From: a virus | Length of the DNA stretch: 28,982 bases | Reading direction: 5' to 3' (one strand) | IMG/VR virus record: IMGVR_UViG_3300049825_000379 | Location: 1 to 28,982 of that record | In this document: positions 1 to 8,503 of the stretch, one piece after another | How positions within the stretch are numbered: the first letter of the stretch is position 1 | Layout of the letters: every line of letters starts with the position of its first letter | Translations under genes and position numbers: made by a program | Notes under the pieces: model-generated | Databases searched by the model: none | The model's input: the letters and a program-made list of their open reading frames with translations, nothing else | Told to the model about the DNA's origin: nothing

Positions 1-270
1 GCCGTATTGCGAAGCCACGTTGGCAGACATCGCCCACGCGCACGGACCGCGATTACCAGCGACCAGGCGCGTCGTCGTGGCCGCATACTGGTCGTAGATC
101 ACGCAATCGCCGATGGCGGTCGAGGCAACGCCCTTCAGGTAGATGAATTCGCCCTCGCCGTAGGTGGGATCAACGGCACGGATGCGCGTCCCCAGCGGGA
201 AAAGCTGGGTCGTGCTCGTCTCGTTGATCGCCTGCGGAAGAACGTTCGGGATAGTAGAAGTGTAAGCCAT
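1..270 (-). CDS. Phage decoration-like protein, C-terminus cut by window edge
   Basis: A minus-strand frame opens with ATG at 270-268 and stays open for 90 codons to the window edge, so the 3' end is missing. AAAGGA precedes the ATG at good spacing. The visible protein is rich in Thr, Ala and Gly, with beta-type segments such as GTRIRAVDPTYGEGEFIYLKG and no catalytic motif. It lies just downstream of the major capsid gene, where tailed phages often encode head decoration or stabilisation proteins. The capsid-accessory role is inferred from position and composition. Confidence 0.75.
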   Translation of the reverse strand, partial: MAYTSTIPNVLPQAINETSTTQLFPLGTRIRAVDPTYGEGEFIYLKGVASTAIGDCVIYDQYAATTTRLVAGNRGPCAWAMSANVASQYG

Positions 271-295
271 GATGATTCCTTTCTCGCCTTGGCGG

Positions 296-1255
296 TTAGT
301 CTTTCAGAACCCCTTGCAACATGGCGTTGGAGAGCGTCATGTTGCCGGCGAAGAGGATGAGATGAGTATCCACGTCCTGATTCACCGGATGGACGGGCTT
401 CGTGGGCTGGAACATGCGCCCTTCCGCGTACTTCAAGAAGATGTAATCCGTGTTCAGGAAGTACATGTGGTTGGTCGTGATGCCCGTCGAATCCTCGTAG
501 ACCACGGGCGCACCCATGAACATGAGGTTCGTGAAACCCGCTTCCGCCGTTTTGGCATCGGTGAACCGCTGATTCGCCTGCAAGCTCGAGTTGTAGAGCT
601 TGTAGTAGTTGCGGTCAGCGATGAGCAAGTCCGGCTTATCCGTGCCGCGCGTGCAACGCAGATAGACTTCGGTCATGTACGTCTGGATATTCGCCGCCGT
701 CGCCGCCGCGCCGCCATCGGTGGTCGCGTCGTACGACTGGTTGCGCCAGAACGTCCACGTCGCGCGGTCGATGCCGCCCACGGAGCCCGAGGTCGGAGTG
801 TCGGCCACCAGCAGTTGCAGGCCGCCGATCTGCTTACCGCCCGAGCCCGTGCCATCGGAGTACATGCCGATCGTCACGTTGTTCTTCAGCGTGATTTCGG
901 CCGTCTTGATGCGAGCTTCCAGCAGGTTGTGGATTTCTTCCTTGCCGCGGTTCTGAACGAATTGCTCCAGGCCAGAGATGGACACGTTAGCCTGACCTTG
1001 CTTCCACGCGAAGTTCGCGGAGGTGAGCATGTCGGTGGGCGTGATATTGAGCACTTCGTAACCCGAGTACCACTGGAAATTGCTTTCCGCGTACATCAGG
1101 TTTTCGAGGATTTCGCGCCCGGCGGCGGACTTCCATGCGCCCTTGTCTTTGAGCTTTTTCAGCAGGACGTTGCCCTTGCTCACGTTGTCGGCGAGCTTGG
1201 GCGAATAGTTTTGCAGCGTGGTGGTAATCAGTTCCGACAAATTGGGATTTGCCAT
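296..1255 (-). CDS. Major capsid protein
   Basis: This 319-residue protein is the probable shell subunit. It has an N-terminal helical segment (residues about 5-40, LSELITTTLQNYSPKL onward), a central region with the GLEQFVQNRGKEEIHNLLEAR stretch that looks like the long spine helix of an HK97 fold, and a C-terminal beta-rich region with the motif LIADRNYYKLYNSS. Start ATG 1255-1253 follows AGGAG, which overlaps the stop of the scaffold gene, suggesting translational coupling. Scaffold upstream and a small decoration-like gene downstream match the usual head-module order. The assignment rests on length, context and general resemblance to podovirus capsid proteins; no search was run. Confidence 0.8.
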   Translation of the reverse strand: MANPNLSELITTTLQNYSPKLADNVSKGNVLLKKLKDKGAWKSAAGREILENLMYAESNFQWYSGYEVLNITPTDMLTSANFAWKQGQANVSISGLEQFVQNRGKEEIHNLLEARIKTAEITLKNNVTIGMYSDGTGSGGKQIGGLQLLVADTPTSGSVGGIDRATWTFWRNQSYDATTDGGAAATAANIQTYMTEVYLRCTRGTDKPDLLIADRNYYKLYNSSLQANQRFTDAKTAEAGFTNLMFMGAPVVYEDSTGITTNHMYFLNTDYIFLKYAEGRMFQPTKPVHPVNQDVDTHLILFAGNMTLSNAMLQGVLKD

Positions 1256-1265
1256 GATTTAGCTC

Positions 1266-2360
1266 CTATGCAGAAAGTTGTTGTTCTGCCAGCCTCATCG
1301 CATCGGCGATGGAATTTACCGATGACGCTTGGGTGACAGCACCAGTACCGCTCGGGCTAAATCCGGCGCGCTTGGCGTTCGCGGCATCCTTTGCAAGCTT
1401 GTCGGCTTGAGCCTTCTTGGCCTTGGCCTGTTCAGCCTGCTGGGTGCGGCTCCAAACAGCGTCATTCATGCGGATTGCCTTGCTATAGGCGGTGTTGAGA
1501 TCGACTTGATGCCCCGCTGCGACTTGCGCTTTCACGGCCACGATTACGTCGCCGAGCACTTCATCGAAGTACGGGTATTTCGGTTGCCCGCTGGCATCCT
1601 TGGCGGAGGCGAATGCCTCAATCTCGCCGAGATAACCTTGAAACTGGGCTTGCTGCTGATGCTGCGCCTGACCGTTGAGGTGACCCTTCAGGTCGTTGAC
1701 CTCTTTCATCAGGGCGCGCACGTTGGGGTCTACCTGCTGCTCTTGCTGCAACAGGGTATTGAGATCGAAGCCGATCTGCTCTGCAATCCAGAGGATGCCC
1801 TGGCCGGGGTCTTGGGCTAGCAGGTTGTCGGCGGCGGCGAGGCGGGAGAGGTACGCCACATCGTCCATGCCATTCAGGCGGCGCGCATCGCGCGAGGGGC
1901 CAAGCACCGGCTCAAGAGAGCGCATCACGTTGGCGTAGGGTTCCACGCGCGCCATCGCGCGGTTGTACTGGCCCTTCATGAAGGACACTTGATCCTTCAG
2001 CCACTTCGCCCCTTCGGGGTATGCCTTGGCGTGCTTGTCGAATTCTTGGCGCACGTGCTCGGGCCACGTTTCAGGCGCACGAACGTCTTGCGTGTCGGCC
2101 TCGGATGCGGCTTCTTCAGTGGCGGCGCTCGGGTCTTCGGTCGCGTTCGGGTCGGTGGATTGCGAAGAGTCTTCTTCGTTCGCTTGGGTCGCGCCGTTTT
2201 GCGGCACGCCACCGTTAGCGCTGTCGCCAGTAAGCGGCTTGCCCGTGGTGCCTTGGTTTGCGGGGACGCCACCCTCTTGACCCGAGAGTTCATCGTACGA
2301 CTGGGAGATTACGGCGCTCAGTGTCTCAGGCGCTGCTGCCTGACCGGCGGGGGTGGACAT
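1266..2360 (-). CDS. Probable capsid scaffolding protein
   Basis: The 364-residue protein has an acidic, low-complexity N-terminal third rich in Glu, Asp, Ser, Thr and Gln (residues about 25-95). Helical regions follow, including a Gln-rich stretch near residues 205-245 and a Lys/Ala-rich C-terminal helix (AEQAKAKKAQADKLAKDAAN). Charged, largely helical proteins encoded just upstream of the major capsid gene are typically internal scaffolds that guide shell assembly and then leave. A strong AAGGAGG lies 8 bases before the ATG at 2360. No protease motif is visible, so a fused maturation protease is unlikely. Confidence 0.72.
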   Translation of the reverse strand: MSTPAGQAAAPETLSAVISQSYDELSGQEGGVPANQGTTGKPLTGDSANGGVPQNGATQANEEDSSQSTDPNATEDPSAATEEAASEADTQDVRAPETWPEHVRQEFDKHAKAYPEGAKWLKDQVSFMKGQYNRAMARVEPYANVMRSLEPVLGPSRDARRLNGMDDVAYLSRLAAADNLLAQDPGQGILWIAEQIGFDLNTLLQQEQQVDPNVRALMKEVNDLKGHLNGQAQHQQQAQFQGYLGEIEAFASAKDASGQPKYPYFDEVLGDVIVAVKAQVAAGHQVDLNTAYSKAIRMNDAVWSRTQQAEQAKAKKAQADKLAKDAANAKRAGFSPSGTGAVTQASSVNSIADAMRLAEQQLSA

Positions 2361-2376
2361 GCGATAGCCTCCTTGG

Positions 2377-2634
2377 CTAAGACATTCCCGAATCGCCGAC
2401 TTCTACCATGCCCGTCTTTGCGAGCATCTCCCGTTTGTGTGAGCGGGAGGTAATCCATTCGCCCTTGTTCGCCACGTTCTTGAATGGCTGGATGTCGGGC
2501 TGGATGTATGGCGCGGATAGTACTCGCTCGACTTCGCCTCCGCAAGAGCACGAGGGCGCACAGTTCCTGCCATCGATTGTGCGATACTCGGTGAACACGT
2601 TTCCGCAGGCGCAGCGAAAGTCATAAATCGGCAT
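2377..2634 (-). CDS. FmdB-type zinc-ribbon protein
   Basis: The small protein begins MPIYDFRCACG, the hallmark of FmdB-type zinc ribbons (MPIYEYxCxxCG), and a second CSCGG knuckle near residue 30 completes a four-Cys zinc site. Two adjacent ATG codons (2637 and 2634) follow AAGGA. The second gives better spacing and the canonical MPIY start. A much longer upstream extension in the same frame, to 2802, would overlap the preceding gene and looks non-coding. In phages such ribbons occur among virion genes without a settled function; DNA or protein binding is a guess. Confidence 0.8.
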   Translation of the reverse strand: MPIYDFRCACGNVFTEYRTIDGRNCAPSCSCGGEVERVLSAPYIQPDIQPFKNVANKGEWITSRSHKREMLAKTGMVEVGDSGMS

Positions 2635-2656
2635 CATTTTTCCTTGTGAGTGGTCA

Positions 2657-2794
2657 ATGTCTCTACTTGCTGCGTTCCTGAAACCCTTCATCCTGACCGC
2701 GTGCCTGCTGGTGTTCTGGGCTGCGCGCGCCGCGGCGTCGAAGCTGCCCGACGGCCGACTGAAACGACTGCTACTGCTGCGCGTTGACCAGTAG
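2657..2794 (+). CDS. Possible 45-residue membrane peptide on the opposite strand
   Basis: A plus-strand ATG frame of 45 codons sits in the only sizeable gap of the leftward virion operon, and its 3' end overlaps the last codons of the 2771-4654 gene. The peptide has a hydrophobic segment (residues about 2-27, including FLKPFILTACLLVFWAA) followed by a basic tail (LPDGRLKRLLLLR), the layout of a single-pass inner-membrane peptide. Third codon positions are mostly G or C, as in real genes here. The ribosome binding site is weak and no plus-strand promoter was identified. Function is unknown; an antisense artefact remains possible. Confidence 0.4.
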   Translation: MSLLAAFLKPFILTACLLVFWAARAAASKLPDGRLKRLLLLRVDQ

Positions 2795-4654
2795 TCCAGC
2801 ACTCCCCCACGCCCCCGAGGCCTGAAGCAACTTCGCCAGCTCAGCGCGCGCCGCCAACTGCGCGGGTGTCATGTTGTTCACCGCTTTGCCCATGAGCGCT
2901 GACGCGTATTTCGGCTCCATGAGCGCCTTGGCCAGCACCTCGCGCGTCTTTTCCTCTGCGCCGCTGTAGGCCAGGTTCGCGCCGCGCAGGAATGGCGCGA
3001 CGAAGGCTGATTCGGCGAAAGTTTCCGGTGCGCCCAGCGGCCCCGCGATCTGGCGAACGATGTTCTTGGTCACCAGGTTCTGCGCGGTGGTGCTGCCGGT
3101 GGTTTTCGCCAAGTCCTGAGCGCGCGCGGAGCGAGCAACGTCTTTCGCCACGCCGGTAATTTTGGCGAGTTGTTCTGGGTCAAGCACCGATTCAAGCGTG
3201 CCGTTTCGCCCGGTGGCGCCGCGCACAGTCGCCTCGCCGTTACGGATCGCCTGTGCGAACTCCTGCGGCCGCGTGCGCGTCGGTGCGCCTTCCATGAAGT
3301 CGGTGATCGCAGGCGTCAACTTGTCTTTCAGGTATCGACCCACTTCCATCTGGTTGATGGGTTGCGAGTCGGCCTGATACTGCATGCGCGCGGCGTAGTA
3401 AGAGGGCGCAAACTTGTCGCTTTCGAGCACGCCAAGGAATTTATCCTTGGTATCAATCAGCGCACGTTTCAGGTTGCCTTCTGCGCTACCAATCATGTCG
3501 TCCAGCGCGAGTTTCGTGTAGTGCGCCATCTCGACTTGGCGATTCGGGTCGAAAATGCCCTTCTTCGGGTCGAATTTGATGCCGCTATTCGCGGCGAGCT
3601 GCTGCGCCTGAGCGACGGCATCGCGGAACGCCGGACGCTGCATCAGTTTCGTGAATTCACCCTTGATCCAAGGCGAGTCCTGCGGTTGCTCAGTGAATGC
3701 CTGGTCGTAGAGCGCCTTAGCATTTTGCTCCCGCGCGTTGGTGGCCGTCTTCATCATCGCGTCATCGCCCGCCACGTCGCCCAAGGCTTTCAGGCGAGCG
3801 GCGGTGTTCTCGCCGGATTGCTTGGCGAGCGCGGATTTCACCGCTGGGTCCGACTGCATGGCGAGTTGCAGCGCGGCGATGCCTGCGTCGTCGCTCGCCT
3901 CGGCAAGCGTGGGGTTTGAGCCAGGCACGTATTGCGGCGCGCTGGCGGCAGACTGCATCGCGGCGTTCGCATTGCCGCCCGCGGCGCGCCGGATCAAGTC
4001 GCCCGCGATTTGCTCACGGCCCCCCTCAGTGAAGGGCTTGACCATTGATTTCACGCCCTCATACCCCGCCTGCGCAGCGCGGCCTGCGGCGAGGCCAGCG
4101 GCGCTCCCGAATGCGCCCAATGCGGTATTGGCGGCACGGCTTTCGTCCGAGGCGACCGGGCGCAGGAATCCCAGCGCGGCGCCACCGGCAGCGGCCGCCT
4201 TGTAGGTGGCAGGGCTCGTGAGCGCCTTCCCGAGCGCCGCGAGTTTCGGCGCGGACGACAGCTTGGAGAGCGCGCCAGCAGGAAGCATGGTCATCGCGAC
4301 CTGTCCGGCCACGTCGCCAACCTTGCCGCCCCAGGTGCCTTCCAGCTGCTTGTCCAGCCGTTTGGCTTCATCAACTTCGGCCTGAACCTTAGTTGGATCG
4401 AAAGTATCAAGCTGGTTCAGCCCGGGCACATTGGACCCAAGCTGACGCAGGCCACGCCCAGTATCGACCACGGCCTTACCCGCGCCTGCCAGCATGTTTT
4501 CGCCGAAGCTGCCCGTGGTCGTGTATTTCTCCGGCGCGGGCTTGGCCTTCCATTGGGACTGTGCGAAGGAAAGCACGTCCTGCTCACTCGCGCCATCCGG
4601 TGCGGTGATCTCGAAGCGCTCACCAGTGGGTGAGGTGATTTCGTAGCGTGGCAT
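2771..4654 (-). CDS. Large virion protein, probable DNA-ejection or internal virion protein
   Basis: The 627-residue protein starts with a short beta-type module (YEITSPTGERFEITAPDGAS) seen at the N-terminus of many phage internal virion and ejection proteins. Ala- and Gly-rich stretches follow (residues about 110-205), then long helical regions. Ala/Gly-rich helical proteins of this kind in podoviruses are often carried in the head and released with the DNA. No transglycosylase or peptidase motif was recognised. The start lies 2 bases after the stop of the 4657-5910 gene without a strong ribosome binding site, which suggests coupled translation. Role inferred from composition and context. 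Confidence 0.68.
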   Translation of the reverse strand: MPRYEITSPTGERFEITAPDGASEQDVLSFAQSQWKAKPAPEKYTTTGSFGENMLAGAGKAVVDTGRGLRQLGSNVPGLNQLDTFDPTKVQAEVDEAKRLDKQLEGTWGGKVGDVAGQVAMTMLPAGALSKLSSAPKLAALGKALTSPATYKAAAAGGAALGFLRPVASDESRAANTALGAFGSAAGLAAGRAAQAGYEGVKSMVKPFTEGGREQIAGDLIRRAAGGNANAAMQSAASAPQYVPGSNPTLAEASDDAGIAALQLAMQSDPAVKSALAKQSGENTAARLKALGDVAGDDAMMKTATNAREQNAKALYDQAFTEQPQDSPWIKGEFTKLMQRPAFRDAVAQAQQLAANSGIKFDPKKGIFDPNRQVEMAHYTKLALDDMIGSAEGNLKRALIDTKDKFLGVLESDKFAPSYYAARMQYQADSQPINQMEVGRYLKDKLTPAITDFMEGAPTRTRPQEFAQAIRNGEATVRGATGRNGTLESVLDPEQLAKITGVAKDVARSARAQDLAKTTGSTTAQNLVTKNIVRQIAGPLGAPETFAESAFVAPFLRGANLAYSGAEEKTREVLAKALMEPKYASALMGKAVNNMTPAQLAARAELAKLLQASGAWGSAGLLVNAQQ

Positions 4655-4656
4655 GG

Positions 4657-5910
4657 CTATTGGATAGGTTTGATTGACCAGCCAGCAGGGACCGCAGGCG
4701 AGGCCATACGGCGACTTTCGGGGACTTCGGCCAGGATTCCTTGGATGGCCGTTTTTCGATTTGCTTCTTTTTGCGCCATCACCTGAGGGCTGTCGCCAGG
4801 TTGCGGGAAATACTGCTGCTGCGCGTTCGTGAATTCTCCAGGCGAGATCACCGCGCCGGACTCACGGCGAAGCACCGCGTTGATGAAGTCACGCTGTGCC
4901 TGCTCAACCTGCTGCTGCTCGGGTGAAGCCATGGCGTTCGCAGCCATCGCGACAGGGGCGCCGAGAAGGGGGATGGCCTCGGCGGCGCGCTTGACCAGCG
5001 ATGGCTGCGTGACACCATTTTTCGCAAGGCTCCCCAGGGTGGCATTGCTCTGAGAGGCGCGCGTACCAAAGAGATTTGCCTTGGCTTGGGCGTCGGTGAG
5101 TTCCTTCGGGGCCTTGCGCAGCTGCTGGCCGCTCGGCGCGGTGGCAGGCCCCGAATAGCCTTTCTGCGGCGGCGCAACCCATTGGTAGCCGTTCTCGGTC
5201 TCCACCAACTGCGCGGCAGGCGGTTGCTGACCAGCGCGCGCGATTTTCACCTTGGCGTCGATTGCGGCTTGGTTGACTGTCGGCTTGCCGTCCGGCCCCA
5301 TGATGATGAGGTCATCCGCGCTGATTGCCTTGCGCAAGTCCGCTGGATTCTGCGTCTGCAAGAACTTCGAGTAGCTGTCCGGCGAGTAGTCCTTCGGCGC
5401 GAAGTGGCTGGTGTCGATGCCGCCCCCGCCGATCTTCTTGAGAGCGCCGCTCTGGTCGCGCTCGAAAGCGTTTTCCCCAGGCTTCAGGGTCAGGATTTCT
5501 TTCTTGCTGGGCATGAGCGTGCTCATGGCGAACTGGCGCGCTTCCGGCGACGTGGAAGCCAGCATCGCGCGGGCAAGCTGCACGCGGCGCTCCTGGAAGG
5601 CTTCCGGCGTCTCCGCCCCGGTCGGCATCGGGTTGCCCTCGTCGTCGTTGGGCGTTACGGGCTGCACACCAGCACGCGGCCGCAGGGTCGCCAAGTCGGC
5701 CATCTTTTGGCGACCGACGCCCTCATCATATTCGCGCTGATCGCGCACGCCGCGCGCCAAGCTCTCGCTCTCACGCATGAGGTTTTCAGCGCGGTTCTGA
5801 CGCACAGCGTTTGCGAGCACGTCCCAGCCGGAACGCACAGGCTGCGCCTGCATGAGCGACTGCGCGAGGCGAAGGCGGTTCTGTGAGGGCAGAAAGTCGT
5901 AGTCGTCCAT
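4657..5910 (-). CDS. Conserved virion protein, likely ejection-associated
   Basis: The 417-residue protein is Gln-, Arg- and Ala-rich and mainly helical. Near residues 335-385 it carries the recognisable phage motif FINAVLRRESGAVISPGEF followed by a QQQYFPQPGDS segment, common in structural proteins encoded next to internal virion proteins. The exact function of that family is not known to me. ATG at 5910-5908 directly follows the TAA of the preceding gene, whose last codons supply GGTGGA as ribosome binding site. Together with its two neighbours it probably forms an ejection or connector-associated set; that is inference. Confidence 0.7.
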   Translation of the reverse strand: MDDYDFLPSQNRLRLAQSLMQAQPVRSGWDVLANAVRQNRAENLMRESESLARGVRDQREYDEGVGRQKMADLATLRPRAGVQPVTPNDDEGNPMPTGAETPEAFQERRVQLARAMLASTSPEARQFAMSTLMPSKKEILTLKPGENAFERDQSGALKKIGGGGIDTSHFAPKDYSPDSYSKFLQTQNPADLRKAISADDLIIMGPDGKPTVNQAAIDAKVKIARAGQQPPAAQLVETENGYQWVAPPQKGYSGPATAPSGQQLRKAPKELTDAQAKANLFGTRASQSNATLGSLAKNGVTQPSLVKRAAEAIPLLGAPVAMAANAMASPEQQQVEQAQRDFINAVLRRESGAVISPGEFTNAQQQYFPQPGDSPQVMAQKEANRKTAIQGILAEVPESRRMASPAVPAGWSIKPIQ

Positions 5911-7317
5911 TTATTCCACCTGGTCGTAGTACACCGCCTTCACGCCGCCGACTTCCGTCACCGCACTTGGCTTCACCTTCTCGACTTCCTGCGCCATCAC
6001 ACCCATCTGCGCCAAGGGGGAACCCTTGTAGTTGTAGGTGTATACCGGCAGGCCGCCATCGGTTTTGCCAACGCGCTTGATGTTCTCCTTCACGCGGCGG
6101 TCGGAGAACATAGCAGCGCCGAAGTTGAGCGCGCCGTTGATGTTGTTCGAGCGGCGTTGCGTGTTCTGATTCCAGACACCCACGGCGTTGTTGTAGTTGT
6201 TCATGTTCGCCTGATTCTGCAAGCCGTATGCGCCATTCACGTCAATTTGCCCGGGTTCAGCGAATCCAGTGCCGCGCTCGCCACCGCGGGCTGACCCAAT
6301 CAGCGTCGCCAGCTCGTTGAACTGTTGATCGCGGGCGCCCATGAGCTGTCCGCGGCGCTGCAAGTCGAGGCCTGCGGCGGCAAGCCGAGCCTGAATGTCT
6401 TGCCCGCGCATCGCAACGGCGTTGGAACCAGCGGCGCTTGATGCAGCCTGCGCGCGCGCCGCGGCAGACTCGGAGAGTTGCGCCTTCTGCGCCTGTTCGC
6501 CGAACAACTGGCCGCGAGACTTGGAGCGAACGTCAATGTTTGAAAGCCGCTCGCCGATACCCTGTTGGCGAGTTGCCAAGGCTTGTTGAAAGAGGCGCTG
6601 CGCTTCCTGACCGCCAGCAATATCGGCATCCAGCGCCGAGCGCTCGCGTGACAGGTTTTGCGCCTGATCAAGGCGGTTGAATTCGTCGTTCCACGCGTCT
6701 GACCCGACCACGAGGCCCTGATTGGCGAGCTTCTGGCGCAGGCCATCCTGCTGCTGGGCGCGTTCAGGCTCCATGAGCATGCTGGTGCGCTTGAACATGG
6801 CATCGCGCGCGCGTTGGGATGCGGCGCTGGTGTCCTGATCGAGTTCCGCGAGCCCACTGGTATCAAGCTCTTTGTAAAGCTCCGGGAGGTCTTTGTCGTT
6901 GAAGCCGCCGTACGCCGCTGCACCGCCACCCCCTCCTCCACCACCACCGCCGTAGCCGCCCGCCTGACCGCCAGAGCCGAAGAGCCAGTTGAAGTCCTGA
7001 TCGCCGACGCCTTTTTGCAGCTCATCGAAGAAGAGATCGCCGCCCGCGTTGTTCTGATTCTGCCAGTCCACGCGGCCCTGGGCCAGGCCAGTGACGCCAA
7101 GATTCAGCTTGTTGTTCGCGTCGCGGAGCGCTTGGTCGTCTGGCGTCAGCGTGTCGGTCAGGGTCGACCGGCCATCAGGCCCAGTCGTCCACGTGCGAGA
7201 GCCGCCCGGACCTACACGATTGTAGCGGTTGGCGTTTTCCTGCTCGCGGATGATGTCCGCTGGGTTCGGCGCGGGAGGCGCTTCAGGTGCTTTGGGGGAC
7301 TTGAACGGATTGCTCAC
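5911..7317 (-). CDS. Gly-rich virion protein with C-terminal S74 chaperone domain
   Basis: The start is GTG at 7317-7315 with AGGAG 7 bases upstream; the start overlaps the acetyltransferase gene. The 468-residue protein has a poly-Gly tract near residues 120-135, long helical Arg/Gln-rich segments (residues about 150-330), and a C-terminal domain from about residue 405 beginning SDRRVKENI, with MGVMAQEVEK further on. That is the signature of the S74 intramolecular chaperone of tail spikes and fibres, which assists trimerisation and cleaves itself at the Ser of SDxRxK using a Ser-Lys pair. Both residues are present. The body does not look like a classic fibre, so its place in the virion is uncertain. 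Confidence 0.75.
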   Translation of the reverse strand: MSNPFKSPKAPEAPPAPNPADIIREQENANRYNRVGPGGSRTWTTGPDGRSTLTDTLTPDDQALRDANNKLNLGVTGLAQGRVDWQNQNNAGGDLFFDELQKGVGDQDFNWLFGSGGQAGGYGGGGGGGGGGAAAYGGFNDKDLPELYKELDTSGLAELDQDTSAASQRARDAMFKRTSMLMEPERAQQQDGLRQKLANQGLVVGSDAWNDEFNRLDQAQNLSRERSALDADIAGGQEAQRLFQQALATRQQGIGERLSNIDVRSKSRGQLFGEQAQKAQLSESAAARAQAASSAAGSNAVAMRGQDIQARLAAAGLDLQRRGQLMGARDQQFNELATLIGSARGGERGTGFAEPGQIDVNGAYGLQNQANMNNYNNAVGVWNQNTQRRSNNINGALNFGAAMFSDRRVKENIKRVGKTDGGLPVYTYNYKGSPLAQMGVMAQEVEKVKPSAVTEVGGVKAVYYDQVE

Positions 7318-7723
7318 TGGATGCTCCTAGCCATCTGCATTCGGATTTGAGAATGCGAGAGCAGGCGGCATCCTCGGCGCCGTAGAAGCCTGACAACATG
7401 GCCTCGTGGGTAGCGCCGAGCCGCTTGTGCAGCTCGATTGCGGGTTTGTTGCTGACGCGCGACATGAAGGTAATGCGGGTCACACCAAGCGTCTGGAAAG
7501 CGTATTGGAACACGGCGCGCGTGTAGGCGAGCGTCACGGGTTTCTGTGCTGCGAAGGAGATGAACACGTTGTGGTCGCTCCAACCGGTGAACACCGTGAC
7601 GGCCGCGATGGTGCCGTGCTCGTCTTTCAGGGTCAGCCAAGACGACAGGCGCGGGTCGAATGAGTCCCCGATACGCTCGGAGGCCCATCGCAGCGATGCC
7701 TGATCTTGGCTGTAGTCGATCAC
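7283..7723 (-). CDS. GNAT-family N-acetyltransferase
   Basis: GTG at 7723 overlaps the stop of the preceding gene (GTGA). The 146-residue protein shows the GNAT layout: an N-terminal helix, a central sheet, and the C-terminal motif SRVSNKPAIELHKRLGATHE typical of acetyl-CoA-binding acetyltransferases (N..A..l..rlGf-like). Such enzymes occur in podovirus structural operons and transfer an acetyl group to an unidentified substrate, possibly a virion or host protein. The 3' end overlaps the following gene by 35 bases. The fold assignment is fairly secure; the substrate is unknown. Confidence 0.78.
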   Translation of the reverse strand: MIDYSQDQASLRWASERIGDSFDPRLSSWLTLKDEHGTIAAVTVFTGWSDHNVFISFAAQKPVTLAYTRAVFQYAFQTLGVTRITFMSRVSNKPAIELHKRLGATHEAMLSGFYGAEDAACSRILKSECRWLGASSEQSVQVPQST

Positions 7724-8430
7724 TGCGCGGCTTCGAGTGCGGCGATGCGCGCTTCAAGGGCTGCGATCTTGCCCAGAATGTTTTCGCCGAAGACATGCAG
7801 GCCGGATGGACCGATAGTGGCGTAGGTCGCCTCCAGGCTCTTGGGGCCGCCGCGGAATTCAAATTGCCTACCGACGCCGCGAGTGATGAACCGGATGTCT
7901 CCAGCGTCCAAGCCGCCGACTTCCTCTCCGCGAAAGGTGCGTGCCGTTAACTCCACCGCCTGGTTGTCCAGGTAGGGCTGGCCTGTCTCAGGGTCGATGA
8001 TGTAGTTGTTGCTCTCGTCCACCCGGCACTTCCCTACTTTCTGGATGTAGAGCGCGCTCGTGTCAAGCCGATCACCGAAATATACCTCGGGACCATCGCA
8101 TTTCGTTCTAGGAAGAAGGTGCGCATAACGGAAGTTGTAGCGGAAGGAAAACCGCTCGGTCATGACCTCCCACAGCCCGGCGTACTCAGAAGACAAGCCA
8201 TACGGATAGGCGCGATGAAAGAACGGCTCAACGCCGCCGCCCATTTTGGGCACATCCATGCGCAAGGCGAAGGTGACGCCCTGCCCGGCATTTGCCCAGT
8301 CAATTGCGCTGATAGATGACGTGTCATGCGCGACCGAAACCGGCCCGAGCGTAACGGGAGTCGTGAGGTTCGTTCCCTGCGCGAAGACGGGTGACGCGGC
8401 GAAAATGAAAATTGTGAGGATGCGCTTCAT
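7720..8430 (-). CDS. Secreted-looking protein with C-terminal coiled coil
   Basis: The 236-residue protein begins MKRILTIFIFAASPVFAQG, a clear Sec signal peptide with a likely cut after VFA. The body is beta-rich with no recognised family. The C-terminus ends in a short heptad repeat (KIAALEARIAALEAA) suited to a trimeric coiled coil. A strong AGGAGG precedes the ATG. Export is unusual for a gene inside a virion operon. It might be a surface or periplasmic protein made during infection, or a virion protein with a membrane-inserting N-terminus. Two Cys residues (in RTKCDG and VGKCRV) could form a disulfide in the periplasm. Confidence 0.75.
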   Translation of the reverse strand: MKRILTIFIFAASPVFAQGTNLTTPVTLGPVSVAHDTSSISAIDWANAGQGVTFALRMDVPKMGGGVEPFFHRAYPYGLSSEYAGLWEVMTERFSFRYNFRYAHLLPRTKCDGPEVYFGDRLDTSALYIQKVGKCRVDESNNYIIDPETGQPYLDNQAVELTARTFRGEEVGGLDAGDIRFITRGVGRQFEFRGGPKSLEATYATIGPSGLHVFGENILGKIAALEARIAALEAAQ

Positions 8431-8503
8431 AGCAAAACCTCCTGACGGCTGCGATAGTTAAAGGTTGACGTGACTTGGGCGATCTGCAATTCGTTTTCGT
8501 GCG

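Noticed and set aside
269-1336. 355-codon plus-strand frame
   Set aside because: It is antisense to the capsid gene, which has a strong ribosome binding site and fits the operon. The translation is Arg/Val/His-rich shadow sequence.
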